Shown here: positions 44,641 to 55,657 of the stretch, piece by piece
How the letters are laid out: each line of letters starts with the position of its first letter
How positions within the stretch are numbered: position 1 is the first letter of the stretch
Source: Aquatica leii
Taxonomy: Eukaryota > Arthropoda > Insecta > Coleoptera > Lampyridae
NCBI GenBank assembly: GCA_035610365.1
Contig: CM069432.1
Coordinates: 4,836,001-4,900,000, forward strand
DNA length: 64,000 bases
Direction of reading: 5' to 3'
Notes under the pieces: generated by a model
Seen by the model: only the letters and a program-made list of their open reading frames with translations
Told to the model about the DNA's origin: nothing
Databases searched by the model: none
Program-made: the position numbers and the translations under genes

Positions 44641-44862
44641 TTGGGCTGTTTTTAGTGCCTAAATTACACCGTAATAATGAAATTTAAAAATGTGTGTCTC
44701 TACCAGACACATGGTATGGAATAACCCCAATACCAGTTACTCCTTTCATATCAGTTTATGTTCACATACTAAATAGTTTTTTTTTTAAATTATAATTTTG
44801 TAAAAAATATGCGACAATGCCGATATAGTTATCATATCAATGAGCGATTGAGTACTAATAAA

Positions 44863-44960
44863 CTCTGATACCATTCTTGACGATCCTTATGTAAAATGAC
44901 CTCCTGAATCCAAAAATGAGCTCCGTTTTTACCCATCAACCACCTATTTTGGGGGGACCC
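44863..44960 (+). repeat. Left terminal inverted repeat of the 2.5 kb transposon
   Basis: About 80 percent identical by eye to the complement of 47283-47380, with almost no gaps. Confidence 0.8.
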
Positions 44961-45437
44961 CATTTTTATTTTATTTTTTGCATTTTTTTTTAGAATTTTA
45001 ACTTATAGCCGTTAAACATCCCAAAGCAGATAATTAAATTTATACCAAAGTATATGGCAAAAGTTTTGCTATAAAATGTATATAGAAACAACAATAAAAT
45101 ACAAATATATAAGAACAGTAAAAAAATAAACACTTAGGAAGATTCACTGCACGACGCTGGCGACCTTAATACCACATGCAGGTTTGAACAGGAATTTTCG
45201 ACAGGCCTGAACTTGCATTACTCTTCTCATTATAGTATATTACATTGTTTGCTTAACTGTTTCGATTAGTACATCTATAGCTGTTGCAGAGTTAACTTGT
45301 CGACGTTTTAAACGTGCTAGGTTTTGTGTTCATTTTTGTTCATTTGTGTAAAACAGCAAAACTACTTTTATTCCGGATTTTTTCAAGTGACTAAGTGTGA
45401 TTTGTGGTTAATGTCGGGCGTTGAATTACTGTTTAAT

Positions 45438-47120
45438 TATGCCACCCGAGTGTAAAAATCATCCCGATAGCTTCTGCTATGTCTGCGGGAATTAACTTTA
45501 AAAGCGCAACGAAAACCCTTTTCTCCGTTTGTTAAAATAGCTTATAAATTGTACTTTGATTGTCAAGTTGGCGACCAGGACAAGACTTGGGCTCCATCAG
45601 TTTGCTGTATGACTTGTTACAGTAGTTTGACTATATGGCTCAAAGGTACCCGTAAATCAATACCATTTGCTGTGCCCATGGTTTGGCGTGAACCTCGCTG
45701 TCATCTAACAGATTGTTACTTTTGTATTACTTCCACCGTCGGGTTTTCGAGCAAAAGTAAGCATACAATACAGTATCCTAATATTCCGTCAGCTCTAAGA
45801 CCTGTTCCTCATAACGATACTTTGCCAATCCCAGAGCCCCCAAACACTTATACTCTAGAGCCGGAAATTGATTTAAAAGACTCTGAGCCACAACCTGGAG
45901 CTTCGAATGATACGTTCAATGATGATGAAGAGTATTCTGCAGATTTAGTTTCTCGGCAACCTCACCTCCTTGCTCAATCGGAATTAAATGATCTTGTCAG
46001 GGATTTGCAGTTACCCAAGACTAAATCTCAGCTTCTAGGATCGCGACTTCAACAGTGGAATCTCTTAGCAAAGGGAGTAAAAATATCTTCTTACAGGACC
46101 AGACAATCAACCCTGAAATATCTTTTCTCAGAAGATAAAGGTTTAGTGTTCTGCCCTAATGCAAATTTATTGATGACAGAGTTACAGAAGCCATGTGATC
46201 CAGACAAATGGAGACTGTTTATAGACTCATCAAAAACAAGCTTAAAAGTTGTCCTGCTGGCAAATCGGAATGACTTCCCATCAGTTCCAGTTGCATACTC
46301 GGTTGATATGAAAGAAACCTACGAAAACATCTTCAATATCCTTGATAAAATTAGTTATCATGATTATAAGTGAAAACTTTGCGCTGACTTAAAAGTTGTT
46401 GCTCTACTCACGGGCCTGCAATCAGGATTCACAAAATATTGCTGCTTCCTTTGTGAATGGGATAGCCGAGCCCGAGATAAACATTACATCATACGGAACT
46501 GGCCTCTGAGAGAAAATCTTATTCCTGGTCAGAAAAATTTCGCCCACAATCCTTTGGTTCCAAAGGAAAATATTTACTTACCACTTTTACACATCAAACT
46601 TGGATTGATCAAGCAGTTTGTGAACGCAGTGGACAAGACAGGTGGCGTATTTCAATTTTTGAAAACTAAATTTTCTCGTCTTAGCGAAGCTAAAATCAAA
46701 GAAGGCGTTTTTGTTGGTCCCTAGATTAGACAACTCTTCCAAGATTCGACGTTTATTGAATACCTAAATCGAAAAGAAAAACGAGCTTGGCTTGCATTTC
46801 AAAACGTTTGTAAGAACTTCCTGGGTAACCACAAAAGTGAAGATTATGTAGCTCACGTCGACGAGCTGCTTTTAGCGTACAAGGACATAGGATGTAACAT
46901 GTCTCTTAAAGCTCACTTCCTTCACTCGCATCTGGACTTTTTCCCTGAAAATTTAGGAGCAGTCTCGGATGAACACGGGGAACGGTTCCATCAAGACATC
47001 GCTAAGCTGGAGAAGAGATTTTCAGGGAAGTGGAATGCAAGCATGTTGGCGGAGTACTGCTAGTTTTTGACACGAGAGAGCTGTACCTTAAGGTATAAAA
47101 GGAAAGCAAGCACCAAGTAA
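45438..47120 (+). pseudogene. Uncharacterised transposon-borne protein, about 560 residues, nearly intact
   Basis: Start ATG at 45438: PPECKNHPDSFCYVCG, a zinc-binding-like opening, then a small frameshift at about 45490 and continuation in the frame of 45549. Next are VCCMTCYSSL and CYFCITS (more Cys pairs), KSKHTIQYPNIPSALRPVPH, an acidic linker and LNDLVRDLQLPKTKSQLLGS. Further on come WRLFIDSSKTSLKVVLLAN, DLKVVALLTGLQSGFTKYCC-FLCEWDSR, LLHIKLGLIKQFV, HFLHSHLDFFPENLG and DEHGERFHQDIAKLEKRF. Stops at 46371 (TGA), 46722 and 47061 (TAG) interrupt it; the final stop is at 47118. I recall this protein type from many uncharacterised arthropod and cnidarian loci. A transposase role is inferred from its place between inverted repeats. 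Confidence 0.72.
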
Positions 47121-47282
47121 CGATGAATATCTTTTTATTTATTACTGTTTACAGCTAAAATAGTTCTTTTTCCCATTTAAATTAAATTCATGTCCATATA
47201 TTTATTATTATAATAATTATTATTATTGTTCGATAAATAAATTAGAATTAATTTATCGAAAAGTGGTAAAATTAGAGATTTG

Positions 47283-47380
47283 AGGCTCCCTCGAAAATGG
47301 TGGGTGATGGAAAAAAACGGAAGACATATTTGGATTCAGGACGTCATTTTACATAAGAATCACCCGGAATAGTGTCAGGG
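47283..47380 (-). repeat. Right terminal inverted repeat of the 2.5 kb transposon
   Basis: Complement of the left repeat; ends GTGTCAGGG at 47380. Confidence 0.8.
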
Positions 47381-48408
47381 CTCGATAAAAAATATTTTTT
47401 TGCAGACCAGTGATAATTGAAGAAACTTGGTAAATTTTAATTAAATTTAAAATTATAACAAAAAATCAAACGCGTACAGCGGAAATGGAAACAGAAAAGC
47501 TCATCGAAATTAATTTGTTTTTAACTTAATGCATTTCTCATTTTATATATATATTTTATTTGTTGATATTACGCCAACTTTATAAAGATAAACATAAACA
47601 AGTTTAGTAAATGAATATTAACTCTATAAACTATAAATAAATTTAAAATTTGATTATATGAAAAAGTATGTTTAAATCTAACTGTACAGGCCGTGGTCAT
47701 TTACAATGATTTCGAAGATTACGTCCACTTAGTAATTTTTCTGACTAAAAATAATGACACCGGAGTAAGTACCGTTATAATTTGTAAGACTTTGATAGAT
47801 AAAAAAGTGAAAAAATTGATTAAGGTTTGCAGACGCACACGTTGTTCGTTTAAAAATTTAATTTAGTAACATTTTTCCGTTTTGCCTTTTTTTTTAAAAT
47901 AACAAAACTTTGTAGATTTAAGTTAATTTTTTTTTTGTTTTGATTATCTAAATATATTTTTTTATATTTGTTTTTTAAAAATTTGTAAACATTTATTTAC
48001 CATTTGTATTAAAGAAAAAAGAATTTGTTTAGATTGTGTTTAAAGTTACGTTTTGAGTCTTCGTATTGATTACTGTTGGCGATTGTGTTTATGTCGTCAT
48101 ATTAGTGACGTTTAAATCATAGTTATGACCCTCGATGACCTTAAAACAAAAAAGTACTATCAGTAGATACGTAATAATCTATTTTAGCATTAAATATGAA
48201 ACATATTGCACGTACCCGCTTTTATATTGCATAATTTTGTGTTATTTTGCAGTAATGCATAAAAGGTATAGGAATTAAAACGGACAATAAATATTCACTG
48301 AGCGCGCTATCGCTAAGGAATAATAAAAACGTAATTCTTTTCTACTACAATAATTACAAAAAATTAACCAACAAAAAATTACAAGATTTTTTACGCATTT
48401 AGTGTTTA
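47381..48408. other. AT-rich interval, no gene recognised
   Basis: No supported coding region or repeat. Confidence 0.5.
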
Positions 48409-48650
48409 TTAAGTGCCATTATTTTCCCAAGCACAAATCAAATATTTTTTAATATTTTGAGCAAAAACCTGTTGCCTTTTATCATTTAAAATATTTTTAT
48501 AGAAGGAAAAAGTTCTTTCGGTATCACAAGATGTTAGTAGAGCAAATTTTAATGCCGACGTTTCTGTTATTGTTAATGATATTTTCTGTTGATGCTTCAT
48601 GACCTCCCCTTTTTGAATTTCAGTCAGTTGTTTAAACGGGTCAAAGGAAG
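48409..48650 (-). pseudogene. hAT transposase, C-terminal dimerisation fragment
   Basis: On the minus strand LKFALLTSCDTERTFSFYKN then ILNDKRQQVFAQNIKKYLIC, the conserved hAT C-terminal motif (C-D-x-E-R-x-F-S-x-Y-K). The frame ends at 48409. Upstream residues (DPFKQLTEIQKGEV) extend to about 48650 and are then replaced by the Tc1-type relic. Only this end of the hAT gene is present. Confidence 0.72.
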
Positions 48651-48699
48651 GGTTTTTTTGATGTGACGGTATCCAATGTTTGATTAATTTTTCTTTCTA

Positions 48700-49612
48700 T
48701 AGTCCCTGGAAATATCTTCATACAGAAGGTATCAAGATATTATCTAAAATATTCTGTTATTGCTCTGAATTAAATCGAGGTGGTGTCACTTGCTCTAACT
48801 CTCCTGGACCCCCTTGAGATATGCATCCCTACACTCCAGCTGTCACTCTACCACTTTGCCTATTGGGCAAAACATGTTCTATATTGTAACGAGTGTTTTG
48901 TGATCTCCACACTGTAGTTGGACATTGATCAGTGCTAAAAAATACTTTTTCATCTGTAAAGATAACAGTACTCCAATCAAAATTTAAATATCGGCAACAA
49001 AAGCGCAACCGAGCTGCAGCATGACGCTCTGTAATGTTAGGTTTACTTGCCGGTTTTCTACAATGTAAATTTGATTCGTGTAAACGCCTCTGAATGGTGG
49101 AAACAGAGCAATTAATATTCAGCGTTTCCTTCATTTTTTGGCAAGTTGTAAAAGAGTTTTGTAATGTATAGACGAGTATGTCCGCATCTTCTTGCCGAAA
49201 AGTAATTCTAGGCTTAAGTAGTCTGTTGCTTACAAGTGGCCTATTACCAACTTCCTGACCTTTCGTAATCCATCGCCGGATTTGTTTAATCTACGAAATG
49301 TTAAGTTCTTAGTATTAGATTCCATTTATCATTAGTACTATACTAAAAGCCATTATACATTATATATGTATTCAAAAATTTGACGTCAATTTACTAGATT
49401 CCAATATCTTATAAAATAGTATTGTTAGTGATCATATTTGATACATTATTACTGTGTTGCAATGCAATGTAAAAAATATACTTTAGAAAAATTCTTACCA
49501 ATAAGTCAACATGTTGTGATACTGTTCCATGCGACATTCTTGCTTGTGCCATCCCAACAATACTTCCTCTTAATTCTTAAGTAGTATCCATTTGTCCTAA
49601 TCTTCGAGACAT
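48700..49612 (-). pseudogene. Tc1-like transposase, 3'-truncated, with an intron
   Basis: The minus-strand ATG at 49612 gives MSRRLGQMDTT, then a stop, GSIVGMAQARMSHGTVSQHV (first helix-turn-helix). A 208 nt GT-AG intron follows (49291-49498), then IKQIRRWITKGQEVGNRPL. Next are STIQRRLHESNLHCRKPASK (second HTH) and FDWSTVIFTDEKVFF with the first catalytic Asp. NILDNILIPSV remains at about 48750. The second Asp and last acidic motif are lost. Introns are unusual in Tc1 elements, so the splice is worth noting. Confidence 0.72.
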
Positions 49613-50034
49613 ATTCACAAAATATTATAATCGCATAAACAATGATGTTACCACTAGGAACTCCCAATTTATATCACAACTTTGTAAATGAAAAATTTAT
49701 ATTTATACGACAAAAGGTAATTATGAAACTCATTAATAAGTGAGGTATTTATTAATCCGTTTAATCCTAAGATGCATATCTGGTAGAGTTGTTTATTAAT
49801 TTGCACAAAAACATAAAAGCAGTTGTGGTTTCATAAAACGCTTGTTTCAGAGTAATATTTAAGTCTCCTCGTATGATTTTAAGAAACACATATACAATTT
49901 AACCCTTTCGTGGGAATGGTAAAACAACAAAAAAACTTAACAATCTTTTTGTAGGAATAAGTACATGAATAAGTCTTTTTTAAAAGGTTCTAAACAGATT
50001 TCAGAAAAACTACCCCCACTTCTAAATATTTCAG

Positions 50035-50054
50035 GTGGGAAGTATTATTCCCAC
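50035..50054. repeat. Internal palindrome of piggyBac-2, left side
   Basis: GTGGGAA, six-base loop, TTCCCAC. The same arms recur at 53715-53734, and with variation at 53678-53695 and 54074-54095. Possibly transposase-binding or structural repeats. Confidence 0.6.
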
Positions 50055-50196
50055 TGCCTATATAGAATCAACAATTTTTTGTTTAAATTTTTATTCAAAA
50101 CACTAAAAAATACATTCTTAAAACATACTTTGGTAAGAAAATGAAATATTTAAATAATTTAGATATAATCAGTGCTTCTGAGAAATGTTTTTTTTA

Positions 50197-53100
50197 TCAT
50201 TTCCCGTTGAACTTATTAAAACAAGGCTGAATACAAAAGGGTACTTGGCAGGAAGAACACGTGTACTTTGTCCTTTTCTCAGCAACGTTTGTGCTGCAGA
50301 GTCTACATCTTTTGTATGTTGGATTTTGAATGGGAAGATGTTTTCCAACTTCAGATAGGCGTATCTCATCTGGAACGGTGCGTTTATTTGATAGAAATAA
50401 TATAGGTTTATTTCGTCGTTTTCTGGAACTATAACCATCTACAAGTTGTCTTGCCAAACTGATTCTAAATGTGTTACGGTAATTTTTATCCTCACACAAT
50501 TTGAAAAAGCTAAGGCTCGGTGGCTCAGTACAAGTAGGCAATAGTTGAGGGTGGGTTAGAGAATTTATTAGTTTTGAGTAAGGTGTGATAAGCAAAAAAA
50601 AAAAAAGATCTGGTACAGAATGAGTAAGATAGAGGGCGCCACGTACTTCACTTGTAGTTAGACCAATTAGCCTGAAATACGAAGGGCTAAGGGGCTGGCA
50701 GGTGAGCAATAAGTAGTTAAACAAATTAGGATTAACTGAATTATAATGCGATGTAAAATAAATGGTAACATAAACATGTATAAATTGCTCAAATAAAATG
50801 TGTACACGTAGGATATATTGTAGTACAAAATTTATAAAAATATGCAGCAATATAATGAGAATAGTTAAATCCGATTTACCATATGGAAATATTAGACGAA
50901 AATGTAAAAAAAAATCAATTACGTTATAATGCAGAAGAATGTTCAGCATACGATTCACTTGAGACGAGTAAGCAATTAAGTATTAGCAAAAATCTTACCT
51001 GGAAAATTATCCTTCGGTGCCTTCTTTGCGCAAAGAGTTGGCCGAAGCAGTACAAGCTAGAGGAACCAGAGAATTATCAACAAATTGGACCATAAATTAA
51101 TGGTTCGGTCCAGGAAATAACTACGTTAATTACTTACAATTTACGGGTAAAATCGGACACTGAGATCTAATGAAAGTTGAGTTGAGTAAACAAACAAATA
51201 GGTAAATGAGATTCACGATTCTAATGACAATTTAGCTTGTAATCTAAAATTTGAATTTGAATTGAATAGCAAAATTAACAGTTAGGTTGAATTATAAACA
51301 AACTGTGGTGCAAATGCAAAATTACATAAAGTGTGACGTAATCAGATAAACTGAGAATTTATAAACATTAATGTTTTTTTTTGTCAGCAAGCTAATTAAT
51401 AGTAGTAAGGTAATTAATGAGTAATTTTGAGCTGAATACAGTAATATTTAAGTGATTGGAAAACGTCGAAATTGCTTTTCTTTGGTTGAAGCGGGAATCA
51501 ATAAAAATCAAGATGGCAGCTCGCTGGGCGTCCTGTACGATGGCTCAATGGCTGGATCTTGTACGGAATGTAGCTACGTATTAGAAAACTGGTAGGAAAA
51601 CTGGTAGTAACACGTCGAAAACTCGTATTAAACTTGTCGAAAACGCTAAGGACAATGGTCCAAAATTAGTGATGAGAATCAAGAGAGAAAAGGTAATATT
51701 GAGTATAGAAAATGTGTAAACATACCTGTTAAAATTAACAGCGTTGATGTAGAACAAAAGGAAACTGCACACGCTGAATCTTCTATGTCCAAAAATTCGT
51801 AAAGATACGTAGTTGAAGGTGAAGAAAATAAGCAGAAGTATCCTCACAATCAACAATTATTTGGAAAAAATCCACTAAAAGCCGATTATATCGTTTTATT
51901 TAGTAATTATGGAGATTCCAACGAACAAAGAAACTAAAGCGCGTAAGCACGTGCAGTCAAAACGGAAAAAGTAAAGTAAGTGAAGTTTATCTCAAAGTTA
52001 TGCGCACAGAACGAAACATAAATTGTAAAAGAATGCAACCGTACGTCATCTATCAATGTGATGTGTGAACCAATAGGTCGATATTATGGATATCGGTAAC
52101 CATACAAGTGTAATTTAAATTCGAATAACAAAAAAACATAACAAATGTCAACTGATCACATGATCTCTTTCTACCTGTATTCATAAGTATAAATGAATCG
52201 ACAATAGCCATATCTACTAGATAATAAAATATACGGTGCCACCATTTCGTAGATCGTCGACCAATGGCATATCTTTTGTGAAGCTGGTCAAACTTATCGA
52301 CGCCACCCATAATTTTATTATATTTGGCTATAACAATGGGGCAATAATCGGTTTTTCTCACACCCGTCTTATTTTTTGTTCTCAATACAGTCGTTGTTTC
52401 CTTTGGACAAAAGTAGTTTGAAATAACATAAACAAATTTACTGTCCATCCATTTGACAGCAGGTATGTTTCCTTTGGTTTCAAACATGAATTCTCCACGT
52501 TGCATTTTGGTTTTATCCTTATAGATACCTAGTAAGTTCTTTCTGTTTGTCCGCACAGTGCCAACGGCAAATATCCCCTCTTTCAGTAGTTTCTTCATAA
52601 GAACGAGTGAGCTAAAAAAATTATCGAAAGCTACGACACAATTCTTGTCCTTTAGCGAAGAATTAAGATTTATGACAACTTTTTCACCTAAACCGTAACT
52701 GTTCTTTTCTGAATCAGTAGTCTTGCCGGTGTATATATCAAACTTCCAAGTATATCCTGTAGCAGGGTCTGCCAAGCACCACACTTTTTAACCTCTTTTC
52801 ACGGGTTTCATCGGCATGTACTGCTTTATCGATGAGCGTCCTTTGAAGGCGATCATTGACTCGTCGACAGCCAGGGAAGTCGAGCGTTTATATGGCTTGC
52901 GAATAGAATCGTTGAGCATTATGACGAGAGGCCTTACTTTATGTAATTTATCATATCCCGTCTGATCCTTTGGAACGGCCTTAGTGTTATCATTTGTATG
53001 AATATTCTCCACAAGTTTTTTATACCTTTTAGATGACATGACTTGAGCTACCGAAGGTGCTGCTAGAATAGGATCACTTGACCAATAGTTTGCCAAGTGT

Positions 53101-53640
53101 GGAAGTTGATGAATTCTCATCATAATCATTACCTTGGTTTCTTCTTTAGAATTGTCTTGCCAATTTTTTGATGCCCCCAAACCTTCTTTCTTGTTAGATT
53201 TTCTTGACAAGTCTTGTGATGCATATAAATTGGCTTGTTTCACAATGAGCTTCAAGATATTGCATTAAAATATAAATCTACTTCCTTAGCATGTGGGGGA
53301 AACTGGATCGTAGTTTCTACCGGTTTATGAAAGTCGATATTCTGGTCATGTAGGTGCTCGCAATTTTTTGTCCAGGTGGATGGCTCTTCACTGTTCTCAC
53401 TATCATTACTTTCATCGATTTTTTCGAGCATAGTTAATGCACCTGGAGATGGCGAGTTTAAAAACTGGTTTGTTACGTCCACTGGTGGAAGGAGTATTAC
53501 TTGTACTAGAATCTATGGATTCCAGAATGTCCATTTCTTCGTTTGCGTCATCATCCGGTTCTTCATCTGAGTTCTCCTCATCATTCGGAAGACTGTCGAG
53601 GTATTCAAGCGCATTTTGTCTAAATCCCACATGACTAAAA
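50197..53640 (-). pseudogene. piggyBac-2 transposase (PGBD-type), core nearly complete
   Basis: The minus strand starts with an acidic N-terminus (ALEYLDSLPNDEENSDEEPD, about 53600), then VNQF-type linker frames to 53255 and a core at 52788-53255 (MIMMRIHQLPHLANYWSSDP, SLAVDESMIAFKGRSS). The core continues after one TAA (52785-52787) at 52053-52784: CLADPATGYTWKFDIYTGK (first Asp), CVVAFDNFFSS (second Asp), YNKIMGGVDKFDQLHKRY (third Asp). All three catalytic Asp remain. The C-terminal end is at 50197-50500 with a cysteine-rich finger (RRCRLCSTN-type start, CSSCQVPFC). Frameshifts near 53470 and 53260. Confidence 0.85.
50500..52165. other. Extra 1.7 kb between piggyBac-2 core and C-terminal finger
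   Basis: Core homology ends near 52165 (SFILMNT followed by a GT on the minus strand) and resumes near 50500 after an AG. So the block is either an intron or an insertion. It contains a mildly coding-looking plus-strand piece at 50995-51160 (YPSVPSLRKELAEAVQARGT), suggesting another element lodged inside. I do not recognise it. Confidence 0.45.
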
Positions 53641-53677
53641 AAATACATTTAGGTAATACATCGTCCCAATGAGCACT

Positions 53678-53734
53678 GGGAAGAATATTTCCCACATAAG
53701 AAATAATATGGGCCGTGGGAAGTATTCTTCCCAC
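53678..53734. repeat. Internal palindromes of piggyBac-2, right side
   Basis: Two copies: GGGAA..TTCCCAC around 53678-53695, and GTGGGAAGTATTCTTCCCAC at 53715-53734, the latter almost identical to the left-side copy. A further one with longer arms, GGTGGGAA..TTCCCACC, lies at 54074-54095. Confidence 0.6.
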
Positions 53735-54112
53735 CTATAAATATCGTCTTCCTATCAACATAACCACCCAAAAAACAAAAATATACACAAATATCTGTAA
53801 CTAAGTAATAAATCTACCTAATTTATAAAAAAAAACTCTTAGGTCTTACCTAATTACGACGATGTTTGCGGATTTTCAAAAAATACACAAAACCTGCATT
53901 AAAAAAGTGCTAAAAACGTGGTTGTCTATAGAAAAGGTCAAACCCTACTGAAAAGGGATCTGTAGATGCGATAATTTGCAATTTATAAGTGTCTGTTTAT
54001 GTTTCAAAGAGATGCCAGCACCAATACATTTAGGAAATATTTTGACCCGTGGTCTGTAGCGAGAATATTTGCTGGTGGGAAATTGGCTTCCCACCGCCGA
54101 CGAAAGGGTTAA

Positions 54113-55410
54113 TAATGGTAATCACCTTTTTGTACGTTTGAACGTGCGGTATTGCTTATTTTAGGGTCATTTCCAATGACTATGGGTATACATAATCCTA
54201 CTATATATTCTTGCAATATTCTTCTCTATAAGCGGCTTTTGTATTTAATGTTTTCTGGAAACCATTGTTTAACAAAACATGAAAATCCCTGTTATTTATA
54301 GGTTCGTGGTAAGACCTTTTGAGCAAAAAATGTTAATTATATTATTGTACGTACTTTAAATAAAATTTTGTAATGCGTTATTGTCATCTACCTATTAAAA
54401 CACTGTTTACACAAACTTTTCAAAATTTATCAATTTCTACATGTAAAATATTGTTTTGATAAATCTTAAGAATCAATTAATTAATAAATGCACCAACAAC
54501 GTATATAGAAAATTGGAAAACTATAGCAGAAATATTTTTAATTTGTTGCAATTAAATTATTGTTTTCGACGCTTTCTTAGATAAAAGAAAAAAACAAATG
54601 TTTTTGAAAATTAGTTAATGAATTGACTTAGTTCCAATACTGTCACATCGGTATTATGATTTTACAAATTCGTTTGCTACACAATTAATTGGCTTCTGGC
54701 AAAACAATTAAAAAAATATTTACACAGCAGATGTTAAATCTAACAAAAGAAAGTCGAAAATAAAACGGAAAACTTATTTTAATGAGCTTTTTAGTACATT
54801 AGCATTACTGTAGATAAGAAAATGGTAGGATTAGTTTCAATTAAATCACGATTAGCAATAAATAAATTTGTCTATAATGTTTTGTTTTGGATTTAACCTT
54901 AAAAACAATTACGTCAATTTTTTTGTTACAATGAACTTGACATTGCGTTACGTGATACATAGATCTCACCTTCTTTACAAATGTTTTAAATTACATCATT
55001 TTGTATGTTACAAAATTGTAAATTATATCGACGACTATTTAAATTTTTGTTATTATTAATTAGTTTGCATTTGTGTTTCAACTACACCAGCTTAAACAAT
55101 ACGTTTTGGCGTACCGCTTAACTATCCACGCGAAATAAATCGTGAATAGCTGAAAATATTGCTTCTAAGGACATAATACTACACGGTGTATTAAAAATTA
55201 CGACTCTATAATTATTTTTTATGGCGTATGAAATTTATTACAATTGTAGATAGGAAAAGCTTTTGTATTTTGAAATGCAAGGTTGTGTTTTATTTAATTG
55301 AGATATTAATAAATGAAAAAAATCGTTGCTGAGTATGGCAACTACTTAAGTCTGTTAATATCATAAATTAGGGAAATGGGAGAGATGTAGAAACATTCAC
55401 ATGAGAATCG
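54113..55410. other. AT-rich interval, no gene recognised
   Basis: No supported coding frame. A 63-codon frame at 54868-55059 has no recognisable content. Confidence 0.5.
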
Positions 55411-55657
55411 AAATCAGTTAGTTGCCTGCCGATACTCTGGTGTTTAGTGCGCTTGTTGAAGTACACACCAGTTGGGGTATCACAAATACAACTTCTCCGC
55501 TAGTTCAACGCAGATTCTTCACGAGTAGGCAACGAATAAACATTGTCTTTTTGCCAATACGATTTTTTACGAGTGTGCTAAAATGTGTTTTTAACTTTTT
55601 CGCAAACTGAAAAGTGCAAAATTTCACAAAATGTGGACGGCGCTTTATATATTATTG
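55411..55657 (+). other. Candidate promoter and first exon of a host gene
   Basis: TCAGTTAG at about 55410 fits the arthropod initiator. The next 220 bp are less AT-rich than the surroundings and contain no transposon homology. CACAAAATG at 55625-55633 is a good insect start context. The ATG opens MWTALYILL, which looks like the start of a signal peptide, and runs straight into a splice donor (GTAAGA at 55658). The partner exon would lie downstream, possibly beyond the satellite. Evidence is only circumstantial. Confidence 0.3.

Larger units (their letters stand above)
44863..47380 (+). mobile_element. DNA transposon with about 100 bp inverted repeats and one uncharacterised gene
   Basis: The left end (44863-44960: CTCTGATACCATTC, then CTTATGTAAAATGACCTCC, TGAATCCAAAAATGAG, TCCGTTTTTACCCATCA) is matched in inverted orientation by the right end (47283-47380: CCCTGACACTATTC, then CTTATGTAAAATGACGTCC, TGAATCCAAATATG, TCCGTTTTTTTCCATCA). 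One gene fills the interior on the plus strand. Total 2518 bp. Flanks share only ATAAA, so the target duplication is unresolved. I could not place it in a named superfamily. Confidence 0.8.
49903..54108 (-). mobile_element. piggyBac DNA transposon (piggyBac-2), 4206 bp
   Basis: TTAA at 49899-49902 and 54109-54112 flanks the element. The termini are CCCTTTCGTGGG at the left and CCCTTTCGTCGG read inward from the right, typical C-rich piggyBac ends. Four short palindromes built on GTGGGAA..TTCCCAC lie near both ends. The interior has a minus-strand transposase. It is longer than usual (about 2.5 kb) because 1.7 kb of extra sequence sits between core and C-terminal finger. Confidence 0.9.

Noticed and set aside
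44863-44975. TTAA or TA target duplication for the 2.5 kb transposon
   Set aside because: The flanks share only ATAAA in an AT-rich context, not enough to claim a duplication.
50883-51095. Plus-strand 70-codon frame inside piggyBac-2
   Set aside because: Low-complexity start and no recognised domain; a different frame over the same bases looks more protein-like but is also unidentified.
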